From positions 8,613 to 72,612 of the forward strand of contig JAZAFR010000016.1 of NCBI GenBank assembly GCA_036121365.1: DNA of 64,000 nucleotides. The letters are read 5' to 3'. This stretch comes from UBA7916 sp036121365 (GTDB lineage: Bacteria; Pseudomonadota; Gammaproteobacteria; Comchoanobacterales; Comchoanobacteraceae). The notes beneath the pieces were generated by a model, which worked only from the letters and a program-made list of their open reading frames with translations, had not been told where the DNA came from and ran no database searches. The position numbers and the translations under genes are program-made. Shown here one piece after another: positions 38,301-47,280 of this stretch. Numbering within the stretch: position 1 is the first letter of the stretch; every line of letters starts with the position of its first letter.

Positions 38301-38937
38301 GGGTCGAAAAAAAACACTGACTGAATACCGTCAGCAGACATTCACTTCAGGAGAACCAACATATTCAAACGAAAAACTTTACAAGCATTTAGATTCACAA
38401 AAAGAGAAGGAAAATGCATGCCTAGGTCCAGGGCTTGTAGCTCTAGAACAAAAGTCCATTGCAGACGATGACGGTATTAAGAATGTACACACATTAGGTG
38501 ATATGAATAACCCTACTCTTGTAGTAGCACGACAAATTGATGCCATTCAAGAACTGAATGCTATGAGGTGTTTTTTTGACAGTGACAAAAAAGATCCTGC
38601 TGGACTACAACAGGCCCCTGACACATGGACAGAAACTGTAATACCTTCTTTTTCCAAATTAGCAGATCTGCCTGATGAAGAACGGGGCACAAAAGTCAAT
38701 CAATTTGAAAAAGCCTTCACTGGAACGGCATTGAAAAATATGACATCTTCCTTAGTCGATAAAGCTGCAAGAGCAGCCAGTACGCTGGCACAAGAGAATC
38801 TAGACGAAGCGAGTAAAACAATAGACGGGCATGCTAAGCGCGCTGCGAGTGCTGTTGATGCGGCTACTTCTAAAGACCCCTCTGTAGCTCCACCAGCAGT
38901 AGATCTAGACACTCCATCAGCCTCCTCTTCACTATAA
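35377..38937 (+). CDS. Very large coiled-coil orphan, paralogue of the preceding gene
   Basis: The 1186-residue protein has an N-terminal region of about 80 residues, then a long coiled coil (about 85-290) with Ala/Glu heptads and small tandem repeats (MAEMAEMA, APVAPVA). The helical module shared with the 832-residue protein follows (about 384-485, TDKNIQFIKDIM), then the shared alpha/beta-like module (about 545-622, ARSIIASIMAQGKLGKP). After these come a Lys/Gln-rich helical region and an Ala-rich helical tail. There is no signal peptide, catalytic motif or recognised family. AAGGAG precedes the start. The two genes probably arose by duplication and share promoter boxes. Confidence 0.7.
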   Translation: MMSYDLITAVGRIAVATTKLLLYDTDPYGTRTQPLGLTLYDAASSLSQMVSGVSNYSRGRTRTSSTDPAPKPDATPPHNLKKIPSEEAGDSLEEAAKVAKEEAKALVDSTKNELEAELKKVEEIDLEHEKNIDLLQSSHDVLKKRINDLKTVMAGESSVDTAVTELKKEAESKLDEIKLNLEQQKKLNSTTAQLLTDTLSEKVAEADPKNLSSMTAEKLTKVKDSLSSTLDNARRHVDDSLVRKASEALSSIDAELKSRAEMAEMAEMAKEDLSRSVAEAELHEEVEDPPFSETSTAVAPVAPVAKTSKPVLETILEGDEDEEELDAGPDHDEASGAIITPAEESTEERRATIHAADGPDLPNLEGQCRRYMVMHQEIRKTDEVEEMLADPNAYTDKNIQFIKDIMRESKTEDNHSELKGFATKNESLLRSETSEFRKQLQENKNLRENLTQAIIADLAHTGAEYQVDSSIPYRSGKQQAPKWVKKRTQEVHDQYGIKRFTGKGAGGGLEKGKQSWSEFLNLEGKHKSGISFSINTDGSISISPQSPNMLARSIIASIMAQGKLGKPVNIDLKAKDPYQLQDEISALIDQADKQGIPLDQITISTSNFNSGTNNKKEFTKCTLAEMVERRAQGEPSGFIDEYNRDATKRGYQFSSNGIISKKKCQEILKKGGTLRTNGHPYRNQENGALYLSKQKQAARTTALKEEEAEPIESIKFDSQKDIKKWISVDNKGKVTPTAEFQKLSSDEKTYVAMQLRGYAKEKLKDDLSKAAKQYKNTTDSNKIIKTRGQKIADLIGEYKKTTAQINETESQLNSLADPGGTDAKQKAAYDKQKAAIESKIQSLKTKQIGITEKIKKLQYERKIDIESVVNTDIIVDGNIQEPDQEKLLTQNVGAQISDAYVLEEEEAMLQDSSKEFIPSPVFRNLAEFVQKSDELDAEIADLITQYKNLQTSEPPVPNKDPQLEALKSQIETKQEGRKKTLTEYRQQTFTSGEPTYSNEKLYKHLDSQKEKENACLGPGLVALEQKSIADDDGIKNVHTLGDMNNPTLVVARQIDAIQELNAMRCFFDSDKKDPAGLQQAPDTWTETVIPSFSKLADLPDEERGTKVNQFEKAFTGTALKNMTSSLVDKAARAASTLAQENLDEASKTIDGHAKRAASAVDAATSKDPSVAPPAVDLDTPSASSSL

Positions 38938-38990
38938 TGAAGACACTTGCCACAATAATTCATTAAGTGGTGTCTATTGTTAATTTATGA

Positions 38991-39019
38991 TTGACTTTTT
39001 GTTACTAAAGTCGTAAAAT
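38991..39019 (+). promoter_or_regulatory. rplS promoter
   Basis: TTGACT (38991-38996), a 17-bp spacer and TAAAAT (39014-39019) end 29 bp before the rplS start. This independent promoter fits the separation of rplS from trmD. Confidence 0.65.
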
Positions 39020-39048
39020 GTTCTCAAGATAGTGTTAGATAGGAAAAA

Positions 39049-39594
39049 ATGATGATCAGTACGCATGCCATTATTGCCGATTTTGAAAAACAACAAATGG
39101 ATCAAAAGCAAGACATACCCAGTTTTAGGCCAGGAGACAGCGTCGTTGTGGCTGTTAAAGTTAAAGAAGGCACGCGTGAGCGTATCCAGAACTTCGAAGG
39201 TGTTGTCATTGCCTACCGCAAACGTGGTTTTAATTCCTCTTTTACTGTCAGAAAAATCTCCTATGGCGAAGGCGTGGAACGAACATTTCACCTATATAGC
39301 CCGCAGATTGAAAGCATCAAAGTCACTCGATTTGGTAAAGTGAGACGCGCAAAGCTATACTATCTACGTGAACTCACTGGTAAAAAAGCCAGAATCAAAG
39401 AACGCATCGTTCGTAAAAACAAACCTGCAAAAGCAAGCAGCAAAACCAACACAGCGCCTGCTAAACCAGAAAAAGTCAGCACAGACACAAAAACAGCTGA
39501 GAAAAAAGCCCCTGCAGCTAAGTCAACTGAGAAAAAAGCCTCAACTGCTAAGAAAACAAGCTCAGATAAAACAAAAACCGATGGCAAAAAGTAA
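39049..39594 (+). CDS. rplS: 50S ribosomal protein L19 with Lys/Ala-rich tail
   Basis: L19 sits at the 30S-50S interface. Residues 1-120 match the family: FRPGDSVVVAVKVKEG, RIQNFEGVVIA, FTVRKISYGEGVER and GKVRRAKLYYLREL. The usual protein ends near here. This one has about 60 more residues of Lys, Ala, Thr and Ser with a repeated EKKA unit, a disordered basic tail. ATG 39049 follows AGGA. Confidence 0.95.
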   Translation: MMISTHAIIADFEKQQMDQKQDIPSFRPGDSVVVAVKVKEGTRERIQNFEGVVIAYRKRGFNSSFTVRKISYGEGVERTFHLYSPQIESIKVTRFGKVRRAKLYYLRELTGKKARIKERIVRKNKPAKASSKTNTAPAKPEKVSTDTKTAEKKAPAAKSTEKKASTAKKTSSDKTKTDGKK

Positions 39595-40035
39595 GTAAAA
39601 GTTCACTCATTGGATCAGCCTCTGAAATAACATGTCCCGCACTTCTTGCTGTTGTAACATGTACCTGTTGAAAAACTGCCTTGATGCCCTCTTAAACCTG
39701 CACAGCAATTTGGCTTTTCTATCCAATACCGTGTAAAAATCGTCTTCTCTCATTGCCCCCATGCTGATGATACCCATTGCTTGTTAAATCTCATCTTTTG
39801 CACACTGACTGCCCACAATCACTTATCCTGCCCCATCCATCCTCATCTCTAAACACCCCCTCATAACCGCTCTATTTTGCATACGGACCATTTCCCAATT
39901 CTCCTCTCAATTGACATGAATCAAATGCCATTTTCCACATCAAATACGCCCATTTATTCACCATCACAATGCCATAAGCTGTTGCCATTTTTTTACGGTT
40001 ATGTATACTAATATTGGATTTTTTTTAGGAAGCCC
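39595..40035 (+). promoter_or_regulatory. Gap with promoter for the phosphofructokinase operon
   Basis: TTGCCA (39982-39987), a 16-bp spacer and TATACT (40004-40009) lie about 27 bp before the next gene. The rest of this stretch of about 440 bp shows no gene or repeat that I can support. Confidence 0.5.
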
Positions 40036-41298
40036 ATGCAAAAACCAAATCTCTGTATCGCCCACTCTGGCGGCGTTTGTTCGATTCTAAATACCACAGC
40101 AGCAGCCAGCATACTTCAAGCCAGAAAAAAAAATGCCTATGGAAAAATTTTTGTCGCAGAATTTGGCCTCAATGGACTCATCTCAAAAAGACTTTTTGAT
40201 ACTGAAAATCTCAGCTCAGATCAATTAAACCAACTCAGCCAAACCCCCAGCAGCGCCTTTGGCTCCTGCCGCTATAAACTCCCTGAATTTTCCCAAGACC
40301 CATCTGTCTATCAGTCCATATTCAACACCCTAGCACAGTTCAATATTCAACACCTCATCTATCAAGGTGGTAATGATTCTCAAGACACCACCCTTAAACT
40401 CTCCAAAGCTGCTCGTCATTTTCCAAACCCCCTGTCCGTCATTGGCCTACCCAAAACCATAGACAATGATCTTCAAGGTACCGATTTCTGCCCAGGTTAC
40501 CCCAGCGCAGCAAAATACATTGCCACCAGCACTCAGGAAGCCGCACTCGATACCCGTGCAATGAGTAAAAACTCCACCCAAGTATTCATTCTCGAAGTCA
40601 TGGGCAGACATACCGGCTGGCTCGCTCTGGCCTCTGGCCTACTGCGCACCCAAAAGCACCAAGCCCCCCACTGCATACTCACACCAGAAACGCCCTTCTG
40701 TGAATCAACATGGCTCAACTATGTTCAAAACACTGTAAAATCTTATGGGTTCTGCGTGATCGTTGCCTCTGAAGGACTGGTTGATGATTCTGGTGAGCTC
40801 CTTTGTAAACAACACTCCAAAGATGCCTTTGGACATAGCCAACTCGGCGGCATCGGTGCCACTCTCAACAATATTATCGCCTCAAAAACTAAACTCAAAT
40901 CCCACTGGGCCCTACCAGACTACCTACAACGCTCCGCAGGCCACCTCAGATCACTCTGTGATGTGACCCATGCCCGTTCACTCGGTGAACATGCCGTAGA
41001 TGCCCTACTGAACAACCAACACACCTGTATGCTTGGACTTCAACGCAACCCCAGTACAAAAAATAATACTACCTGGTCCATCTGCTCAATCAATCTGGAA
41101 AACTGTGCAAACCACGAAAAAACCATGCCAACCTCTTTTATCGACCCAGAGACTTACCTAATCTCTCAAACGGCCAGAGACTACCTCACCCCCCTTGTTT
41201 TAGGAGAGGCAATTCCAACTTTCAACCTTGGTCTTTGTGACTATTTTGATCACTCAATACTTAAACTTGCCTCCCCTCATCTCATCTCACAGGAGTAA
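40036..41298 (+). CDS. pfp: 6-phosphofructokinase, probably pyrophosphate-dependent
   Basis: The enzyme phosphorylates fructose 6-phosphate in glycolysis; PPi-dependent forms work reversibly. The 420-residue protein has the family motifs GGVCSILNT at the N-terminus, GGNDSQDTTLKL, PKTIDNDLQGTDFCPGYPSAA and MGRHTGWLALASGL. The GGNDS and PKTIDNDL forms are those of PPi-using enzymes rather than the ATP-type GGDGS. Donor specificity is inferred from these motifs, not proven. It is followed after 3 bp by the acyltransferase fusion, so the two form an operon. Confidence 0.85.
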   Translation: MQKPNLCIAHSGGVCSILNTTAAASILQARKKNAYGKIFVAEFGLNGLISKRLFDTENLSSDQLNQLSQTPSSAFGSCRYKLPEFSQDPSVYQSIFNTLAQFNIQHLIYQGGNDSQDTTLKLSKAARHFPNPLSVIGLPKTIDNDLQGTDFCPGYPSAAKYIATSTQEAALDTRAMSKNSTQVFILEVMGRHTGWLALASGLLRTQKHQAPHCILTPETPFCESTWLNYVQNTVKSYGFCVIVASEGLVDDSGELLCKQHSKDAFGHSQLGGIGATLNNIIASKTKLKSHWALPDYLQRSAGHLRSLCDVTHARSLGEHAVDALLNNQHTCMLGLQRNPSTKNNTTWSICSINLENCANHEKTMPTSFIDPETYLISQTARDYLTPLVLGEAIPTFNLGLCDYFDHSILKLASPHLISQE

Positions 41299-41301
41299 AT
41301 C

Positions 41302-44130
41302 ATGCAAAATTCCAAACGAGTCCATACAGCTTCATTCTATTTTTATTGCTATAATTTCTTACTCTACCTGCTCATAGGCTCTCAGCTTGTCTACTTGTTT
41401 GGCCACCAAACCATTGTACTGCTCCTGATTTCAGTATTTTTTTTCACCATGAGCTTTCTTCAGACCACCGCTAAAACACCCTCGCATAACCTCAGCAGCT
41501 CGCTCTTTCAATGCGCACTTCTTTTATTTGGCCAATGCGCTACTGTTTTTTTTGACCAATCTTCAATCATTTTTACTCTTGGCTACCTGTGCTGCTTCTC
41601 AGCCATTGGCCTTGCCTTTTCCAAACCCTTATCCTACTTGGGTTGCCAAGACATCGCATCACGTGCACTTTTCAATTCGATTATGCCTTTTTTGGGAATT
41701 ATTGTCGGTATTTATACCTTCAAACACCTTGACCCTGTCAGCAGCTATCTTTTTCTGCCTATCCCTGCCTGCCTCTTTGCCTGCCTCTGCCTATATGAGA
41801 AACCCAAACTTGTGAAACAACCACCTTCACCAACCATTTCCAGTTATGCCCCTTTATTCTGGCTTAACATTGGCTGGGTATGGACCACTACTTGCATTTA
41901 TTTTTTTCAAGAAGGCCGATTTCTTGACCCCTCACACCAAATCACTTTCCTTCTAGGCCTACTTTTTGCTTTTAGACTGTCATATAGCCAATCACTTTCT
42001 GACTGGAAAACCAATAGCTCTGCCTATTGGATACTCGCTCATACGGGTCTTTTTTTCTGCTTGCCGACCGATGATGCGCCACTGACTGTACTCAATGCCA
42101 TTTATGGGTTTTCTTTTGCTTTTGCCACCGCAAAACTCCTATTTTCTAGTCTTGCTCGCGCTTATCCATTACAAGAAGATCGGTTCTCGTTCACCAATCT
42201 TGCCATTTTTTTATTGGCACTTGTTATCTACCCATTATTCATCGACCAAGCATTTCTTTTAACTACCTGTGCTCTAACCCTTGTCATTATTAATGCTTAT
42301 ATCTCTGATGCATCCTGCTCCCAACTGGCAACAGCATTTGGATGCATCCAATTTGTTTTGCACAGAATTGGTGTCCGCTATACGGGCTTAGAACATCTCT
42401 CCTATAAAAAAAATCAGCGTGTCATTCTGATTTCCAATCACAGCTGCTTTTTAGATGTGCCCTTAATTGCTTCACTCTTTGACGAAGTTCTTGCTTATCC
42501 AATTTATCCATATTGGCTTGATTTCTGGCCTGTTCAGATTCTCTGTGGAAAATTTGGCCACCTCTACGGTATGAAACCAAGTCAATCTAGTAGCTTGACC
42601 AATGTCATACACGCCATTAGAAAAGGTCAAAAATGCCTTATCTTTCCTGAAGGGCGTCTGAGTGATACGGGTAATCTCATGAAAATATTTGAAGGCACAG
42701 TCATTCTTGCTGAACATGCCAAAGCAGACCTACAGCCTGTGATTATCAACGGCGGTATGAACTTAACTTGTAGCCGCAATGATTTACGCCATACCAAATC
42801 TTTCTTCACACCAATAACCGTTACATTTGGACCATGCTTGCCCTTACCCGAAACAGATTTGCGCGGTAAAGCAAAACGCAAGTTCATCAAGCATGTCATT
42901 TTTAAACGTCTGACTGAGACTTATATGTCAAGCTATGCCGATGTCACATTGCCAGAAATGCTCAACGATGCCATGCGACGATTTGGTGCGAAACGCCTTG
43001 CTATCAGGAACAATGATTATCTGAGCGATATGACTTATCATCAATTCATTCAAAAAGCCAAGTTGATAGCCTTGCGACTCAAAGAACAACAAATTCCACC
43101 CCGCTCTATTCTTGCAGTCAGCATCAATCACGGCGTGGACTGCGCAGCGTTATATTTTGCTTGCTTTATTCTTGAAATCATTGTTCTCCCAGTAGATAGA
43201 GACATCCATTCTAAGTCTTTTGCACGACTGTGTGATGCTCTTACAATTCACTCTATTGTCGTTGATCCCAATTATTGGCCACACACTTCACATGACCAAC
43301 ACTACACTAGCATGGAAAATAACCACATTGCATGCATTCGTTTTGCCTCACTGACTCAAGCCAGCACCTATGCTGAAAAATTTGCGATCTCTTTACAGCC
43401 GTTAAAACACAGTCAATCCAAACCCCATTCCATCCCTGCTGTTTTATTCTATGACACACAGTCAGAGGAAACCACACTGCTAAGTCACCAAAACCTTTGC
43501 CAACAAACTTATCAACTTCATATCTCCTGTGATCTTCAAGGTAAAGACATTGTATTTAATTCTGTAGGCCTCAACAATTGCTATGGGTTACTTATGGGCC
43601 TTTTACATCCACTGGCATCTGGGACTGAATTGTTTCTCACCACTGCAGATTTTAAGACTCGTTCAACCATTGAATCCATCTATGAAACCCAGTCAACCGT
43701 ATTCATATCTGATGTAGAAAACCTAAAGACCACTGCTCCCGAGAACATTGACTCGTTTGATACGCTCAGATTGCGCTGTATTTATAGTGATGGAAACCCC
43801 CCTAAAACAATCAGACATCAATGGGAAAGAAATGCAAAAACTTATTTGTTCAGCGTTTGGACCGCCTCCAACAACTCTGGTATTCTCGCCTGCAATAATC
43901 CGTACTACCACGACGCCTCAAGCTTAGGGCAACTACTCCCTAAAACAACCATCTCTGGTGATCAGACAAAAATAGACTCAATACAAGGTCCCATTTGTCC
44001 TCACTTTATCTATAAAAAAACACCCATACCCTACCGAAAATCATCAAAACACTCAATTGACTTACCATTTTCAGTCACCATGAATGCGCAAGGATTTTTA
44101 TTTGCGCATAGCGAAGACACTTCCACCTAA
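41302..44130 (+). CDS. aas: Transporter/acyltransferase/AMP-binding fusion (LplT-Aas type)
   Basis: This fusion has 942 residues. The first 340 form about ten to twelve membrane spans of an MFS-like lysophospholipid transporter. Residues 350-540 are a PlsC-type acyltransferase with NHSCFLD near 378 and FPEGRLSDTG near 448, both catalytic motifs intact. From about 550 on lies an acyl-ACP synthetase-like AMP-binding domain. That part is degenerate and short: the Ser/Thr/Gly-rich ATP loop reads FYDTQSEETTLL, and the C-terminal subdomain with its Lys seems absent. Related tri-domain proteins remodel lysophospholipids and are usually longer. GGAG precedes the start. Confidence 0.8.
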   Translation: MQNSKRVHTASFYFYCYNFLLYLLIGSQLVYLFGHQTIVLLLISVFFFTMSFLQTTAKTPSHNLSSSLFQCALLLFGQCATVFFDQSSIIFTLGYLCCFSAIGLAFSKPLSYLGCQDIASRALFNSIMPFLGIIVGIYTFKHLDPVSSYLFLPIPACLFACLCLYEKPKLVKQPPSPTISSYAPLFWLNIGWVWTTTCIYFFQEGRFLDPSHQITFLLGLLFAFRLSYSQSLSDWKTNSSAYWILAHTGLFFCLPTDDAPLTVLNAIYGFSFAFATAKLLFSSLARAYPLQEDRFSFTNLAIFLLALVIYPLFIDQAFLLTTCALTLVIINAYISDASCSQLATAFGCIQFVLHRIGVRYTGLEHLSYKKNQRVILISNHSCFLDVPLIASLFDEVLAYPIYPYWLDFWPVQILCGKFGHLYGMKPSQSSSLTNVIHAIRKGQKCLIFPEGRLSDTGNLMKIFEGTVILAEHAKADLQPVIINGGMNLTCSRNDLRHTKSFFTPITVTFGPCLPLPETDLRGKAKRKFIKHVIFKRLTETYMSSYADVTLPEMLNDAMRRFGAKRLAIRNNDYLSDMTYHQFIQKAKLIALRLKEQQIPPRSILAVSINHGVDCAALYFACFILEIIVLPVDRDIHSKSFARLCDALTIHSIVVDPNYWPHTSHDQHYTSMENNHIACIRFASLTQASTYAEKFAISLQPLKHSQSKPHSIPAVLFYDTQSEETTLLSHQNLCQQTYQLHISCDLQGKDIVFNSVGLNNCYGLLMGLLHPLASGTELFLTTADFKTRSTIESIYETQSTVFISDVENLKTTAPENIDSFDTLRLRCIYSDGNPPKTIRHQWERNAKTYLFSVWTASNNSGILACNNPYYHDASSLGQLLPKTTISGDQTKIDSIQGPICPHFIYKKTPIPYRKSSKHSIDLPFSVTMNAQGFLFAHSEDTST

Positions 44131-44240
44131 ACCAATATAGAATTGTTTGCTATTTCTGACTGAAATTTCTATTTAGAAATTCATCACACTCAATATTATT
44201 CATTGTATTGTCCATTGGTCTGGCTTAGGCTGGCAACACT

Positions 44241-45317
44241 CTAGGACTGCCTGACGCGTCTAAATAATGCGATTGATATGATCAGCGTTAACAATATTGT
44301 GGCTGGCAGACCAGCAACCAGACAACTGTTGATTAGAGTCAGACCCGTTTGCCTTTGCGTCATAAACTCATAGACAAAAAACTCAATGCTAGAGATCAAC
44401 ATCACCATTCCTATCCGCCAAGACACCCCAGCCAACCTCATTGCCACCGCTTTGTCCATGATACTGCATGCCAGCCACATGATGCACAACATATTCACCG
44501 GCCTCATTGCTCTTGCCGCCATCAACAACCATGTCATATTTTCTGAGATACCAAACTTACTGCCCTTGCTTAAGCTCACAATGATTTGACGCAGTGACAA
44601 ATACTCTGGCTTTAAAAACGACCAAGAAATCACACGTGGCTTCAGACCAATTGGTAATTTTACTTGTAGCCGCTCCTTTTCTATTTGTTTTTCCTTGCCC
44701 ATATGAAATTCTTTGACATTCCTACCTATCCATAACCCATTTCTATAAACTGCATCAGGCATCATTTGCCATTTTTTCAGATGATCATCTTCAAAGACAT
44801 AATAACGTACGTTCCTTATTTTATTGGCATTTTTGCCTATTATTGCCTGTAAAAAACCATCATCGGTTCGAATCCACATCTGATTGTCTTGAACATACAT
44901 CCTCCCTCCGCTGGCTTTTCTTGCACGTTGCTCTTTTGCATATTCAGATGAACTTGGTGCAATCCATTCCCTGTTTAATGAAAACATCGCCACAATCACG
45001 ATCATAGCAGGCAGCATCCTCATACACAGCTTTGTCATTGAGACCCCAAATACTTGTGCCATTAAAAGCTCTTGACTTCTTCTCAGCTGTAAAAACCAGA
45101 TACAGGTCGCCAAACACACAATCATTGATTCATATCGGGCAATGCTTGATGGCAACATGCAAAATACATAGATGATTGCATCTGCACTGCTGTAACCGAG
45201 ACGAATTCTTTTGAGTTCTGAAACTAGGCGAATGACAAATAACATTGCAGCAAATAGTAAACTGACCTCAATGTGTATGCGAGCCAGCCGAAAGGAAAAA
45301 TATCGATTGATGATCAC
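44241..45317 (-). CDS. lptG: LPS export permease LptG
   Basis: LptG is one of the two membrane subunits of the LptB2FG transporter that extracts lipopolysaccharide from the inner membrane. The 358 residues show three N-terminal spans, a periplasmic beta-rich domain (about 125-255) and three C-terminal spans. LKPEYLSLRQIIVSLSKG is the LptG-like segment before the last spans. In most relatives lptF lies directly upstream; here it is separated by about 2 kb containing a pseudogene on the other strand. Confidence 0.8.
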   Translation of the reverse strand: MIINRYFSFRLARIHIEVSLLFAAMLFVIRLVSELKRIRLGYSSADAIIYVFCMLPSSIARYESMIVCLATCIWFLQLRRSQELLMAQVFGVSMTKLCMRMLPAMIVIVAMFSLNREWIAPSSSEYAKEQRARKASGGRMYVQDNQMWIRTDDGFLQAIIGKNANKIRNVRYYVFEDDHLKKWQMMPDAVYRNGLWIGRNVKEFHMGKEKQIEKERLQVKLPIGLKPRVISWSFLKPEYLSLRQIIVSLSKGSKFGISENMTWLLMAARAMRPVNMLCIMWLACSIMDKAVAMRLAGVSWRIGMVMLISSIEFFVYEFMTQRQTGLTLINSCLVAGLPATILLTLIISIALFRRVRQS

Positions 45318-45526
45318 TCAATGCCTCTGTCTACAACTCTTCTCATTATACTTTAAATACTTGGCAATTTCTACCATATCCGCATCACCTTTGATTTATC
45401 ATCGTCTTGCCTATTTCAACTCACTGACAATTCATATCCGGTGCTAGCTTATGATCTCATCCGTTCAATCTTGGATTTTTTATCAATATCCATCATAAAA
45501 TTCTGTCAAAGACATTCCTACTATTT

Positions 45527-45561
45527 ATTAAAAACTGACATCATGCCACATATGTACTATG
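45527..45561 (+). promoter_or_regulatory. Orphan-gene promoter box, copy D
   Basis: ATTAAAAACTGA is followed by TGTACTATG, with 21 nt from the T of TGA (45536) to the C of CTAT (45557), as in copies A, B, C and E. It ends about 32 nt before the start of the decayed gene at 45593. Confidence 0.45.
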
Positions 45562-45592
45562 AAGAGTACAAGTTCTTTTTGGAGTAGATATC

Positions 45593-47174
45593 ATGACATT
45601 CAACTTACCTTCAGTACTTGTGGCATTAACAATCGCGGCGGTCACATTTCTATATCGATTACGACCGAATAGACTACTTTCACTCCCAACAAACACAAAA
45701 TCCGTACCGAAAGATAAAGAGCCAAGCCTTGAGCAACTACAAAAATCTACTCAAATCACAATTACCAGTGCTGAAAGAGAACATGCCTGAAAATTTTTGG
45801 CATTGGTTGCTTTGACCGGTGGTCAAAAATACATGATACTATCTCAAAAAGATGTTTATCTTAAGCAAGGAATACTACCTGCTTCCCTCAAAGGATACAT
45901 TGGACCATCAAAACTTGATTTTATGACCATTCAAAAGATATCTGGACATAATTACAGATGCACACATTGATAATTTTTATAAGCGTCTTGTTAGCAAACG
46001 ACCGCAGATGTTTATGGGCGAAATAGATTCTTACATATTGAGAAATAATGAAATAGGAGAAGGATGCCCTGGAGATTATAATCCCAGTGAGTATGTCTTG
46101 TACTCTGAAATGGAATTTGGCGCTTTATTACAAGTTGCTGGCGATACCAAGTTCATCAATGATGATAGGCGCAATAATCAAAGAGTCCCATTTGATGCAA
46201 ACGATAAAAGGACTGGATCTCCCCATGAAACAACTGGCTATATCTCAGGACTGGTTGGTGCTCGTTTTGAAATTGACAATGCGATGAAGGCACTGCATTT
46301 ATTTCCTAAGAAAATGGAAGCTGTCTCTACAGATTTTCATAATGCCGTTCACAAAGTACGGGACAAGTTGGCTAGAGCTGATTTTGGTCGAATTAAAGGG
46401 GTTAACCGACAATTTGTGTAGGGATACCAGGATATTTGGAGTGATTTTTACAAACAAGGCGCTGCTTTTCATCACACTAGTGGGCTAGATGCATCTGCCC
46501 TGGAATATCGCTTATATTTGTCGTATAAGAAATTTATTAAAGGCGCCATAGATCGCTGCAAAAAAAAATGAAAATGCCCATATCCAAATCTTTGGCTTAG
46601 GCGATGGCGTCTGGTCTGAAGGTCATCCAAAATCTGTACGAATCGCCATTGGTAAAGCAGTTTCTAAAGTGATCAATGAAGTGTCTGAAGATAGAAAAAA
46701 AGCATTTGCGCACTTAAATTCTCTTAATACCGTCATGAAGACTACTATCGGTCTTTTGATACTCACATGATGGCAAATAAGCATATAAAACCAAGTTTTG
46801 ATATCATCAATTCTAATGAGGCTAAATTTGCTCACAAAATTGATGAAAAAAATATTCCAATGCAAAACTTTGTGTCAATTTTTCGTGGGATGTTGGATCT
46901 TTTGCTGGGAATGGGTATTGGGGCCGTGACTTAACTGGTAGCGGAGATCCAGCTGCAGTCTGCTGCTCCACTATTGGTGATACATTTATCCCCAGTCCGG
47001 ACCTGAATACACCTGGAAAGGGTATTCAAAACCCCCAACACCGGAAAAAATATTGCATTCAACCCAAATTCAACTTCAAACCCTGTTAAAACTCTAGATA
47101 TTCCAGGATATGAACCGTCCAACAAACATCGTAATACTCATGAACCTAAAAAACCCTTCTCACAAGGTCGGTAA
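45593..47174 (+). pseudogene. Decayed orphan gene, about 525 codons with multiple frameshifts
   Basis: The gene starts well (TTTTTGGAG, then ATG 45593, MTFNLPSVLVALTIAAVTFL, a signal-anchor). It then suffers an in-frame TGA at 45788, a frameshift near 45955, an in-frame TAG at 46419, a shift in the A9 run near 46565, and shifts near 46735, 46890 and 47030. Translation can be followed across frames to TAA at 47174. Recognisable pieces include HIQIFGLGDGVW and SGDPAAVCCSTIGDTF. These remind me of a Legionella protein family (DUF4804-like), which I cannot confirm. It lies antisense between lptF and lptG. Confidence 0.75.
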
Positions 47175-47280
47175 TAGAATGTAAGGATGTATCTGGCGCT
47201 CATAAATTCTCCTAGCGGGGTTCAGATGAAAAATGTAAGATGGTTTTAGGACCTTTGGCTTTAATGCTCATCTGACTGGC

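Noticed and set aside
44137..44200. Weak hairpin between aas and lptG
   Set aside because: The stem is imperfect and AT-only, with no T-run; not convincing as a bidirectional terminator.
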